From VRUE01 sp036525295 (lineage in GTDB: Bacteria > Actinomycetota > Thermoleophilia > Solirubrobacterales > 70-9): a stretch of 64,000 nt of DNA. The stretch covers positions 1 to 64,000 of the forward strand of contig DATDAQ010000119.1 in assembly GCA_036525295.1 (NCBI GenBank). Reading direction: 5' to 3'. Numbering within the stretch: the stretch's first letter is position 1; each line of letters starts with the position of its first letter. Below, piece after piece: positions 49,882-57,528 of the stretch. Under the pieces are notes generated by a model. It did not search any database, was not told the origin of the DNA, and worked only from the letters and a program-made list of their open reading frames with translations. The translations under genes were made by a program, and so were the position numbers.

Positions 49882-51095
49882 TTCCCCTCCTCAGCTTTCT
49901 CCTCAGAAGCTTTCTCCTCAGCGGCAGGCTCAGCAGCCTTCTCCTCCTCGGGAGCTTTCTCGGCGGCAGCAGCCTTCTCAGCCTCCGCCTCAGGAGCTTT
50001 CTCAGGCTCCGCGGCCTTCCCTGTCTTGGCAGGAGCTTTCTCCACCTCCGCAGGAGCCTTCTCAGCCGCCTCAGCCTTGACCGCTTCCTCTGCGGGTGGC
50101 GTGGGGCTGGGGGCCTCGCCCGCAGCCTGCGAGGACGAGGCCGCCTGCCCCGCGACAGGACCCGCAGCCGGTGCGGCCGGGGCTGCAACCGGAGCCGCCG
50201 AGGCTTGAGCCGGCGCACTGGGAGCAGGCGCCTTCGCAGCAGCCTGCGCCGCCTCGGCCTGCTTCGCCGCCTCCGCTTCAGCCGCAGCTTTTTTAGCCGC
50301 CTCCTCCGCGGCCAGCCGCACTTTCTCTTCCTCCTCGCGCTTCTTGCGCTCTTCCTCTTCCTTCTTGCGCCGCTCCATTTCCTCGGCGATACGGCGCTCC
50401 TCTTTGACCCGCCAGGCGCTCGATCCCTCATCGACCGCGCCGCCGATCGTGCCGATCACCAGCTCGCAGGAGCGGATCGCGTCGTCGTTGCCGGGGATCA
50501 CGTAGTCGATCGGGATCGGGTCGCAGTTGGTGTCGACCAGGGCGATGATCGGGATCCTCAGGCGGGCCGCCTCGCGCACCGCGATCTCCTCGGTTTTGAG
50601 GTCGGTGACGAAGACGGCGTCGGGCAGGCGCTCCATGTCGCGAACTCCGCCGAGGTTGAACTCGAGCTTGGCGAGTTCGGCCTGCATGCCCATCCGCTCC
50701 TTGGTCGGCAGCAGCTCGAGCTTGCCCTCCTCTCGCCACGTGGTGAGCTCGTGCAGGCGCGCGATCCTGGCGGACATCGTGTTGAAGTTGGTCAGCAGCC
50801 CACCCAGCCAGCGCTGGTTGACGTAGGGCATCTTGCAGCGGTTGGCCCAGTCTTCGACCGGGCCACGGGCCTGCTTCTTGGTGCCGACGAAGAGCACGGT
50901 GCCGCCGCCGTTGGCCAGCTCGCCGGCGAAGCGGCGCGCGTTCTCCAGCAGCACCTCGGTCTGGACGAGGTCGATGATGTGGATCCCGTCCAGCTCACCG
51001 AATATGTAACGGCGCATGTTCGGGTTCCAGCGACGGGTCTGGTGGCCGAAGTGGACTCCGGCCTCCAGCAGCTCTTTGAGGCCTGCCTCAGGCAT
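49878..51095 (-). CDS. rpsB: Ribosomal protein S2 with long Ala/Glu/Lys/Pro-rich C-terminal extension
   Basis: 405 residues. The first ~238 are a standard S2: GVHFGHQTRRWNPNM, VGTKKQA, WLGGLLTN, DTNCDP and PGNDDAIRS. The remaining ~165 residues are low complexity: a charged helical stretch (EERRIAEEMERRKK and more Glu/Lys/Arg), an Ala/Pro-rich middle and a Glu/Lys/Ala-rich end. The extension resembles histone-like or S2 tails in a few actinobacteria and could bind RNA or acidic partners. The codon pattern is uniform, so no fusion error is evident. First gene of the operon, behind a structured leader. Confidence 0.95.
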   Translation of the reverse strand: MPEAGLKELLEAGVHFGHQTRRWNPNMRRYIFGELDGIHIIDLVQTEVLLENARRFAGELANGGGTVLFVGTKKQARGPVEDWANRCKMPYVNQRWLGGLLTNFNTMSARIARLHELTTWREEGKLELLPTKERMGMQAELAKLEFNLGGVRDMERLPDAVFVTDLKTEEIAVREAARLRIPIIALVDTNCDPIPIDYVIPGNDDAIRSCELVIGTIGGAVDEGSSAWRVKEERRIAEEMERRKKEEEERKKREEEEKVRLAAEEAAKKAAAEAEAAKQAEAAQAAAKAPAPSAPAQASAAPVAAPAAPAAGPVAGQAASSSQAAGEAPSPTPPAEEAVKAEAAEKAPAEVEKAPAKTGKAAEPEKAPEAEAEKAAAAEKAPEEEKAAEPAAEEKASEEKAEEGK

Positions 51096-51126
51096 GGGTG
51101 AAGCTCCTTGGGTTGTGAGATGCGTT

Positions 51127-51189
51127 CCCCGTCGCCCTCCCCGGAATCCGGCTCAACGCCGGTCAGGATCCGGTTCGGCACCGACGGGG
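51127..51189 (-). promoter_or_regulatory. Structured 5' leader of rpsB
   Basis: Between the putative promoter and rpsB the transcript can form a long nested hairpin: outer stem CCCCGUCG/CGACGGGG (eight pairs), middle CCGGA/UCCGG, inner CCGGC/GCCGG with a five-base loop. All pairs are perfect. An S2-binding autoregulatory site is a reasonable reading since leaders of this operon are often controlled by S2, but no match to a named leader family could be made. Confidence 0.5.
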
Positions 51190-51209
51190 GTCGGTTTCCG
51201 AGCCGCTGG

Positions 51210-51215
51210 ATTGTA
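51210..51215 (-). promoter_or_regulatory. Candidate rpsB promoter -10 element
   Basis: On the minus strand TACAAT is a near-consensus -10 box 115 bases before the rpsB start. No good -35 hexamer is present; the expected position falls in the left arm of the adjacent 169-bp palindrome. Confidence 0.35.
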
Positions 51216-51226
51216 GAGGGGCGAGG

Positions 51227-51395
51227 CTAGGAGCGCCTAGCGGAACCCGAGTGCGCGGGCCGACGAGCGCCGGACCAAGCGGGGCAAGGACGCAGGGAGC
51301 CCGAATAGCAACGCTATTCGGGCGACCGAGGACGCCGGACCGCGCCGTGTCCGCCGCCGTCGGACGCGTGCGGGGGTTTCGCTAGGCGCTCCTAG
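51227..51395. repeat. 169-bp structured inverted-repeat element
   Basis: Terminal inverted repeats of 22 bases (51227-51248 and 51374-51395, one mismatch, beginning CTAGGAGCGCCTAGCG) enclose a GC-rich core with a perfect 11-bp hairpin (GCCCGAATAGC and GCTATTCGGGC, loop AAC, 51299-51323), GTCCG/CGGAC nearby, and the direct repeat CGCCGGACC twice. The right arm contains the rluD stop codon; the left arm meets the rpsB promoter. It has no coding potential. Could be a non-autonomous element or a structured RNA. Confidence 0.65.
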
Positions 51396-52069
51396 GCGGC
51401 GCGGGCCGCCCGCAGAGCGGCCTCGAGATCCGCCGGCAGCTCGGAGGCGAAGCTCAGCCGCTCGCCGCCGGAGGGATGGTCGAAGGCGAGCCGGTGGGCG
51501 TGGAGGAACTGACGCTCGAGCCCGTACTTGCGCTCGCCACCGTAGGTGACGTCGCCGGCCAGGGGATGGCCGATCGCGGCGAAGTGGGCGCGGATCTGGT
51601 GCGTGCGGCCGGTCTCCAGCTTCGCCTCGAGGTAGGTCTCGGCGGAGAGCAGCTCGAGCACGGTGAAGTGCGTTCGCGCCTGGCGCGAGGCCGCACCGGA
51701 GACGGCCATGCGGTGGCGCTGACGCGAGGCGCGCCCGATCGGGGCGTCGATGGTGCCGGTGCGAGAGGCGAGGCGACCGCGGGCCAGGGCGAGATAGACG
51801 CGTTCGACGTCGCGGCGCTGCACCGCTGCCTGCAGCGCCGCGTGGGCCTCGTCGGTGCGGGCGACGACGAGCAGACCGCTGGTGCCCTTGTCGAGCCGGT
51901 GCACGATCCCCGGGCGCTCGGGGTCGGCTCCGCCGCCGAGCAGGTCGCCGAGCTCGTCGACCAGGGTCGGGCCGCGGTGCGAGGGCGCCGGATGGACAAC
52001 CATGCCCGCTGGCTTGTCGACCACCGCCAGCGCCTCGTCGGCATGGACGATCCTCAACTCCCCGCTCAT
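51392..52069 (-). CDS. rluD: RluA-family pseudouridine synthase, without S4 domain
   Basis: 225 residues from ATG 52069. The RluA active site HRLDKGTSGLLVVA carries the catalytic Asp; ETGRTHQIRAHF and GDVTYGG are conserved. The N-terminal S4 RNA-binding domain of classical RluD is absent, so target specificity is uncertain (rluD symbol by position and family). ATG overlaps the lspA stop. Its stop lies in a long inverted repeat. Confidence 0.87.
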   Translation of the reverse strand: MSGELRIVHADEALAVVDKPAGMVVHPAPSHRGPTLVDELGDLLGGGADPERPGIVHRLDKGTSGLLVVARTDEAHAALQAAVQRRDVERVYLALARGRLASRTGTIDAPIGRASRQRHRMAVSGAASRQARTHFTVLELLSAETYLEAKLETGRTHQIRAHFAAIGHPLAGDVTYGGERKYGLERQFLHAHRLAFDHPSGGERLSFASELPADLEAALRAARAA

Positions 52070-52521
52070 CGTGGCTCGCGCAGATAGGCGAGGGCGAAGA
52101 GGAGAACGCCGGCGGTCACGGCGATGTCGGCGACGTTGAAGGCCGGCCAGCTGCCGACCTGGATGTAGTCGGTCACGGCGTCGGCGCGAACCCGGTCCAC
52201 GAGGTTGCCGAGCGCGCCTCCAGCGAGCAGCCCCACGGCGACCCACATCCCCCGGCGGTTCGGGTCCCGGGAGAAGACGACGCCGACCGCGACCAGCGCC
52301 AGGATGGGGAGCGCCACCAGGAGGGCCCCTCCGCCGCTGGCCAGGCCGAAGGCGACGCCGGTGTTGTGGGAGAGCGTCAGCTCCAGCGGGCCGAGGACGT
52401 CGACGTCCTCGCCGGGCACGAGCTCGGCCTCGACCACCGCCTTCGCTACCTGGTCGAGGACGAGGATCAGGCCGGCGAGCGCGCCGGCAAGGCCCCAGGC
52501 GCGGGCGCGGGGGCCGGTCAC
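52066..52521 (-). CDS. lspA: Lipoprotein signal peptidase
   Basis: Aspartic membrane protease that cleaves lipoprotein signal peptides. 151 residues, four helices: LDQVAKAVV, HNTGVAFGL, GGALGNLVDRVR and the second catalytic Asp in FNVADIAV. Serves lipoproteins such as the one encoded at 4.8-5.6 kb. Four-base overlap with yggT. Confidence 0.96.
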   Translation of the reverse strand: MTGPRARAWGLAGALAGLILVLDQVAKAVVEAELVPGEDVDVLGPLELTLSHNTGVAFGLASGGGALLVALPILALVAVGVVFSRDPNRRGMWVAVGLLAGGALGNLVDRVRADAVTDYIQVGSWPAFNVADIAVTAGVLLFALAYLREPR

Positions 52522-52820
52522 CCTTCGATCAGGCCGACGACGATCGCACGCACGATGAAGAGCGTGATCACCCCGATGATCGGGCTCAGATCGAGCGCGA
52601 AACCGCCACCGCCGAGGGGCGGCAGGAAGCGCCGGAAGAAGTTCAGGTAGGGGTCGGTGGTCTCTTTGACGAAGTCGAGAGTCGCCCGCAACGGCCGGTT
52701 GTAGGGCATGCGCGGCACCCAGGAGATCAGCACGTTGAGGAAGATCAGGATGATGTAGACGAGGAACAGCGCGCTGACGTACGCGGCGATGTCGCTGCGG
52801 GCGAGCGCGAGGAGGATCAT
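52518..52820 (-). CDS. YggT-family membrane protein
   Basis: 100 residues from ATG 52820. Two hydrophobic segments surround the family motif SWVPRMPYNRPLRATLDFVKETTDPYLNFFRRFLPP. YggT proteins are found beside sepF and cell-division genes in actinobacteria and Gram-positives; role in division or osmotic response is inferred. Four-base overlaps on both sides. Confidence 0.9.
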   Translation of the reverse strand: MILLALARSDIAAYVSALFLVYIILIFLNVLISWVPRMPYNRPLRATLDFVKETTDPYLNFFRRFLPPLGGGGFALDLSPIIGVITLFIVRAIVVGLIEG

Positions 52821-53557
52821 CCGCGCATCCTCCCCAGCGAGGCCCTCACCGCGGCTTCGAAAGCCTCCTTGACGCCTTCGCGGTCGAGTGCATCCAGCCC
52901 GGCCTCGGTGCTGCCCCCGGGCGAGGCCACGGCCTTCCGTACGTCCGCCGGGTGGCGAACCCGCAACAGCTCCGCCGTCCCCGCGGTCGTCTCCACCACC
53001 AGCTCCCTTGCCAGTTCCTCGTCCAGCCCGTCGGCGGCGCCGGCATCGGCGATCGCCTCGACCGCGAGCGCGAGGTAGGCCGGAGCGCACCCCATCACCG
53101 CGGTCGCCGCGTCGAACTGGGAGTCCGGCAGGTCGACCACGTGGCCCAGGGCCCCGAGCATCTCGCGGAGGGCCGGATCCGGGTCCCCAGCCACGCAGAG
53201 CACGCCCTTGCGCACCTCGACGCCGACGTTCGGCATCAGCCGAACGACCTCAGAGTCAGGAAAAGCTCCCCGAACCCGCTCCAGCGAAGTAGCTCCAAGC
53301 AGAGAAACAATCACCTTAGCCCCGCCAAGCTCGCCAGCTACCTCATCGAGCCGGACGGGCTTCACGGCAAGTACAACCACGTCAGCCCGCTCGGCAAGCT
53401 CCGAATTGGAGGTAACCGCCTCGCCGCCAAGCTCCGTCGCAAGCTCCGTCGCACGCCCGGAACCGCTGTCGCTGAACAGCATCCGATTCACAGCGCCAGC
53501 CAATCCACGCGCCATTGCCGCCGCCATGCTCCCGGATCCGCAAAAACCAACGATCAT
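52817..53557 (-). CDS. proC: Pyrroline-5-carboxylate reductase
   Basis: Last step of proline synthesis. 246 residues: NAD(P) motif GFCGSGSMAAAMARGL, VVVLAVKPVRLDEV, RLMPNVGVEV and the C-terminal region with SPGGSTEAGLDAL. Slightly shorter than the ~270 average. Located between sepF and yggT as in many actinobacteria. Confidence 0.93.
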   Translation of the reverse strand: MIVGFCGSGSMAAAMARGLAGAVNRMLFSDSGSGRATELATELGGEAVTSNSELAERADVVVLAVKPVRLDEVAGELGGAKVIVSLLGATSLERVRGAFPDSEVVRLMPNVGVEVRKGVLCVAGDPDPALREMLGALGHVVDLPDSQFDAATAVMGCAPAYLALAVEAIADAGAADGLDEELARELVVETTAGTAELLRVRHPADVRKAVASPGGSTEAGLDALDREGVKEAFEAAVRASLGRMRG

Positions 53558-53587
53558 TGCCCAGGCAGACTAGTCCTGAGCCAGTCT

Positions 53588-54127
53588 CTAAGACTGGTTG
53601 AAGAAGCCTTTGTCGAGGAGGCGTGCCTTCTCCTCCGCGGAGACCTCGACGTTGCGGGGCGTCAGCAGGAAGATCTTCTCGGCGATCCGCTGCATGCCGC
53701 CGTCCAGCGAGTAGGTGAGACCCGAGCAGAAGTCGATCATCCGCTTGGAGAGCTCGTGGTCGGTCGTCTGCAGGTTGAGGATCACCGGCACCGAGCGCTT
53801 GAACTGGTCGGCGACCTGCTGGGCGTCGTTGAAGTTGCGGGGGATGACGAGGTGGACCTGGACGTCGGAGTCGCCATTGGAGACGGGGCGCAGCGTGCGC
53901 GAAGCCGCGATCGGCTCGTCGTCGGCGAAGATGTCGTCGATCTCGTCGCGGCGCGAGCGCCGGACGCTCGGCAGGCGCCGGACCTGGCCGGACTCGCGAC
54001 GGCCCTCGTGGGCGTCTTCGGTTCCCGTCTCCGGCTCGAAGTCGTCCTCGTATTCGGGGCCGTAGTCGTGGTCCTCGGCAAGGCCGAAGTAGACCAGCGC
54101 TCTATGCCATGTATCGCGTAGGGCCAT
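53588..54127 (-). CDS. sepF: Cell division protein SepF
   Basis: Membrane anchor and organiser of FtsZ in actinobacteria. 179 residues: N-terminal amphipathic helix MALRDTWHRALVYFGLAED, an acidic linker, and the SepF core VHLVIPRNFNDAQQVADQFKRSVPVILNLQ with MIDFCSGLTYSLDGGMQRIAEKIFLLTPRNV. ftsZ itself is not in the window. Confidence 0.95.
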   Translation of the reverse strand: MALRDTWHRALVYFGLAEDHDYGPEYEDDFEPETGTEDAHEGRRESGQVRRLPSVRRSRRDEIDDIFADDEPIAASRTLRPVSNGDSDVQVHLVIPRNFNDAQQVADQFKRSVPVILNLQTTDHELSKRMIDFCSGLTYSLDGGMQRIAEKIFLLTPRNVEVSAEEKARLLDKGFFNQS

Positions 54128-54194
54128 GGTTAGGTGGTTTTTTCGGCCCTTGAGGGCCGATTCCTTTACTGATTATGGCTGACCGCTGCGACCC

Positions 54195-54278
54195 GCGGGT
54201 CCTGTCGCTGCAGGGGACCCACCACCCCCTCCGGTCGCTAAAGCGTCCTCGGGGGCGGTTCCCCCTACAGCGCCACCC
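54195..54278 (+). repeat. 84-bp hairpin-rich repeat, copy 2
   Basis: Opposite orientation to the copy at 42701-42784, about 80 of 84 bases identical. Lies in the yggS-sepF gap, reading against their direction. Three hairpins as in copy 1. It ends 13 bases short of the yggS stop. Confidence 0.8.
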
Positions 54279-54290
54279 GCGGGAGATACG

Positions 54291-54923
54291 TCAGATGTAC
54301 AGCGCTGTGCCCAGGCGGATGATGGTTGCGCCCTCCTGGATGGCGACTTCCCAGTCCTGGGAGGTCCCCATGGAGAGGCGCTGGAGGCTGTGTTGAGCTG
54401 CTAGCTCCCGGAGGCGGGCGAAGTATGGCCTGGAGTTTTCGGGGTCTGGGCTGAAGGGGGGCATGGTCATCAGGCCGGTGACGCGCACTGGGCAGCGCTC
54501 TATGAAGGCGGCCAGGGCGGCTGGATCCACTCCGCCCTTGCCCTCCTCGCCGGCTACGTTGACCTCGACTAGGACTTCGGCGTCTGGATCGGCGTGGCGG
54601 CCGAGCTGGTCCAGGGTCGAGTCGGTGGCGACCGAGTGGATCAGGCGGCAGACCGGCAGCAGTTGCCTCACCTTGCGGCTCTGCAGGTTGCCGATGAAGT
54701 CCCACTCGAAGGCGTCGCCCCAGCGCTCGTGCTTGGCGGCGAGGTCCTGCTGGCGGTTCTCGCCGACGAGCCTCACACCGGCATCGGCGAGCGCGCCCAT
54801 CTCCTCCAGGGGCACGTACTTGGTGGCGGCGAGGATCTCGACCCCCGGCCCGGCGACCTCACGGGCACGCTCCAGGTTGGCGACGATCTTGGCCGGGTCG
54901 AGGCCGTGGATCAAACCGGGCAC
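54291..54923 (-). CDS. YggS-family PLP homeostasis protein
   Basis: 210 residues. Fold-type III PLP protein: ILAATKYVPLEEM with the PLP-binding Lys, VGENRQQDL, FIGNLQSRKVRQLL and the end SMGTSQDWEVAIQEGATIIRLGTALY (family: SMGMSxDxxxAI..GxTxVRiGxxiFG). It buffers free PLP; no enzymatic activity known. The last Gly-x-x-Phe-Gly is shortened. GTG start 54923, four bases after pgeF. Confidence 0.92.
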   Translation of the reverse strand: MPGLIHGLDPAKIVANLERAREVAGPGVEILAATKYVPLEEMGALADAGVRLVGENRQQDLAAKHERWGDAFEWDFIGNLQSRKVRQLLPVCRLIHSVATDSTLDQLGRHADPDAEVLVEVNVAGEEGKGGVDPAALAAFIERCPVRVTGLMTMPPFSPDPENSRPYFARLRELAAQHSLQRLSMGTSQDWEVAIQEGATIIRLGTALYI

Positions 54924-54926
54924 GCG

Positions 54927-55517
54927 TCAGCCATCCTCCGAGTCGAGCCAGATCAGCCCGGCCTGGCGCCTTGAGTCGCCGTCGCGCCTGTGCGAGAAGA
55001 AGAGCTCGGACTCGCAACAGGTGCAGAGATCCGCGGACTCCACCTCTTCGACCCCCGCCTCGCGCAGCTGCCGGCGCGCCTCGCGCCAAAGGTCGACCTC
55101 GTAACAGCAGGGACCGATGCCCGGTCCGATCGCAGCGGCGGTCGCGCTCACGGCGCTGGACCCGCGGACGACGATCTCCTGCTCCAGTCCGCGCCGGCCG
55201 CAGTGCAAGATCGCCGCGCCGTCAGGGCCGATGAGGGCGACCGGAAGGCAGTCGGCACCAAAGACGAGGCCGATCGTCTCGGGGTCCCTCACCACGTGGC
55301 CGTCGGTCTCTGCCGGAACCTCACCTTCGCCGTGAAAGGCCAGCTCGACACCGTGTACCTGGCGGGAGGAGACGATCCGCGTCGGGTCGATTCCCAGCGC
55401 CGTCAGCGGCGTCAGGGTCTCCTTCGCGGAGCCAAAGGCGCGAGTCGTGAAAGCTGCCGTCGCTCCAGGCAGCTCGGCCTCGAGCCAGCGCAAGCCGTCG
55501 GACTCACGCCACTCCAT
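54927..55517 (-). CDS. pgeF: PgeF/YfiH-family peptidoglycan editing factor, short N terminus
   Basis: 196 residues from ATG 55517; family members are usually ~240. Metal-site residues are seen in RQVHGVELAFH, ADCLPVALI, ILHCGRRGL and IGPCCYEVD. The N-terminal domain between FTTRAFG and RQVHG is about 20-30 residues shorter than usual. The family is implicated in purine nucleoside phosphorolysis and peptidoglycan-precursor quality control. Overlaps the cca end by 14 bases. Confidence 0.88.
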   Translation of the reverse strand: MEWRESDGLRWLEAELPGATAAFTTRAFGSAKETLTPLTALGIDPTRIVSSRQVHGVELAFHGEGEVPAETDGHVVRDPETIGLVFGADCLPVALIGPDGAAILHCGRRGLEQEIVVRGSSAVSATAAAIGPGIGPCCYEVDLWREARRQLREAGVEEVESADLCTCCESELFFSHRRDGDSRRQAGLIWLDSEDG

Positions 55518-56628
55518 CTTCGCTCCCCGCTGCCTCGATGGCCGCCGCCAGCTCCTGGTCGCGACCGGAGATCTCGCCGTCGAGCTTGCGCCGCAGGGCC
55601 TCCCGCAGGCCTCGGCCGAGTGCGGGGCCCTGCGGGACACCGGCCGCCATCAGGTCCGAACCGTCGATCTCGAGGCTCACCTGGCGCCACTCGGTCAGGT
55701 AGCGATCGAGCCACTCCGCACCCAGCGCCCTGGCGAGGACCAGCTCGATCGGGTCATGACTCGCCGCCAGCTCGACTCCGTCAGAGGGCCGCTCGGGCCG
55801 CGCGTGCGCCAACGCCTCCTCACCGCCCGGAAGCCCCAGGGCCGCCGCGAGTAGCGAGCGCGGACGCGGCACCACCCCACCCCAGGGCTCCGAGCCAAGC
55901 AGCTCCGCGGTGCGGGATGCGAGCTCCGCGCCGCCCGGTCGCAGCTCGACCAGCCCCCACTCCGAAAGGAGGGCGAAGGCGCGCGGCGCCTCGTTCTCCG
56001 CCGCGAGCCGGAGCAACTCGGCCTCCCGGCGGTTGTCCGAGACGGTTCCAAGGTCCGCTTCGCGCAGGAGCGTCGCGGTCTCCGGCTCCAGCTCGAAGCG
56101 GAAGCGCGCCGCGTAGCGGGCGGCCCGGACCGCGCGGGTCGGGTCGTCCACGAAGGAGCGTGGGTGGAGGACCCGCAACACCCCCGCCTCGAGGTCCTCG
56201 CGACCGCCGTGCGGGTCGATCAGACGCGGCTCCCCCAGCAACGGGATCGCCATCGCGTTGATCGTGAAGTCGCGCCGGGCCAGATCGGCCTCGACGTGCT
56301 CCGCCGGCTCGACCACCGGCAGCGCGCCCGGGTGCGGATAGCTCTCCGCGCGGGCGCTGGCGATGTCGACGTCGTGCCCGTCCAGGCTCACCTTCGCCGT
56401 GGAGAAGCGCTCATGCGCGACGACCTCTGCACCGAGCAGTCCGGCGAGGGCGGCGGCATCCCCCTCGACGACGAGGTCGATGTCCGCCCGCCCGCGCCCG
56501 AGCAGCAGGTCTCGCACGGCACCGCCGACCAGGTAGACGGGCTCGGTGGCCAGCTCGTGCACGGCGGCCAGCTCCGGGTGGACCCGCGCAAGCGCCTCGG
56601 CGAGGCTCTCGCTGGACTCCGCCGGCAT
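55504..56628 (-). CDS. cca: CCA-adding tRNA nucleotidyltransferase / poly(A) polymerase family
   Basis: 374 residues, class II: GGAVRDLLLGRGRADIDLVVEGD contains the metal-binding DxD, RRDFTINAMA is motif B, DDPTRAVRAARYAARF is the neck helix, and head/body helical domains follow. Rebuilds tRNA 3' ends. No HD domain evident. A CC-adding or A-adding subtype cannot be told from sequence by eye. ATG shares a base with the hisF stop. Confidence 0.88.
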   Translation of the reverse strand: MPAESSESLAEALARVHPELAAVHELATEPVYLVGGAVRDLLLGRGRADIDLVVEGDAAALAGLLGAEVVAHERFSTAKVSLDGHDVDIASARAESYPHPGALPVVEPAEHVEADLARRDFTINAMAIPLLGEPRLIDPHGGREDLEAGVLRVLHPRSFVDDPTRAVRAARYAARFRFELEPETATLLREADLGTVSDNRREAELLRLAAENEAPRAFALLSEWGLVELRPGGAELASRTAELLGSEPWGGVVPRPRSLLAAALGLPGGEEALAHARPERPSDGVELAASHDPIELVLARALGAEWLDRYLTEWRQVSLEIDGSDLMAAGVPQGPALGRGLREALRRKLDGEISGRDQELAAAIEAAGSEDGVA

Positions 56629-57386
56629 CAGAGGCGGACGGGGATGCCGTCGGCGGCGAGGCGCTCCTTCGCCTCGCGCACTCGGAAGGTGCCGTAATGG
56701 AAGATCGAGGCGCAGAGGACGGCGTCGGCCCCGCCGTCCGCGATCGCCTCGCTCAGGTGCTCGAGCGTGCCGGCGCCACCCGAAGCGATCACCGGGACCG
56801 GGACCGCCTCGGCGACCGCGCGGGTCAGCTCGATGTCGTACCCGTCGTTGGTGCCGTCGCGGTCCATGCTGGTCAGCAGCACCTCTCCGGCGCCGCGCTG
56901 CACCGCCTCGCGCGCCCACCCGACCGCGTCCCGTCCCTCCACCTTCTTGCGGCCGCCGTTGACGTAGACGCCCCAGCCGTCGCCTTCGCCCTTGGCGTCG
57001 ATCGCGATCACGACGCACTGCGCGCCGAAGTGGTCCGCCAGCTCGCTCAGCAACTCGGGCCGCGCCAGCGCCGAGGAGTTGACCGAGACCTTGTCGGCAC
57101 CGGCGTCGAGCACCGCCTGCGCGTCCTCCACCGAGCGGATCCCACCGCCGATCGTGAAGGGGATGAAGACGTTGTCGGCGGTGCGCCGCGCCAGCTCGAC
57201 GATCGTCTCGCGCTTTTCGTGCGAGGCGGTGATGTCGAGAAAGATCAGCTCGTCGGCGCCCTCGGCGTCGTAGCGCTCTGCCAGTTCGACGGGATCGCCG
57301 GCGTCGCGCAGGCCGACGAAGTTGGTGCCCTTGACTACGCGGCCGGCATCGACGTCGAGGCAGGGGATTACTCGCTTCAAGACCAT
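56628..57386 (-). CDS. hisF: Imidazole glycerol phosphate synthase subunit HisF
   Basis: Cyclase subunit joined to HisH. 252 residues from ATG 57386 (GTG 57392 would add two). Barrel start RVIPCLDVDAGRVVKG, catalytic Asp11, GGIRSVEDAQ and GEVLLTSMDRDGTNDGYDIEL with the second Asp. Preceded by the double palindrome and hisA. Confidence 0.97.
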   Translation of the reverse strand: MVLKRVIPCLDVDAGRVVKGTNFVGLRDAGDPVELAERYDAEGADELIFLDITASHEKRETIVELARRTADNVFIPFTIGGGIRSVEDAQAVLDAGADKVSVNSSALARPELLSELADHFGAQCVVIAIDAKGEGDGWGVYVNGGRKKVEGRDAVGWAREAVQRGAGEVLLTSMDRDGTNDGYDIELTRAVAEAVPVPVIASGGAGTLEHLSEAIADGGADAVLCASIFHYGTFRVREAKERLAADGIPVRL

Positions 57387-57408
57387 CTCCACACCCTAAA
57401 CCGCCCTA

Positions 57409-57525
57409 GATGTCGCATTTCCCGTCGCATAGCGAGGAAAAGCGCGACATCGCCGCTCCAGCATGCCGATAGCGTGATTGCGGTCGTACTTATTGCCGCA
57501 TAGCGGTGGAAAATGCGACCGCTGG
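57409..57525. repeat. 117-bp double-palindrome element, copy 2
   Basis: Sits between hisA and hisF. Same length, left end (GATGTCGCA) and right end (TGCGACCGCTGG) as 2587-2703, and the same 71-base offset between its two hairpins. First hairpin core CGTCGC-ATA-GCG, second CCGC-ATA-GCGG. The 34-base spacer is unlike that of copy 1. Confidence 0.75.
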
Positions 57526-57528
57526 TGC

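Noticed and set aside
48097..50208. 703-codon plus-strand open frame
   Set aside because: Antisense to frr, pyrH, tsf and rpsB, all of which are clearly real; its Ala/Ser-rich end is the mirror of the S2 tail.
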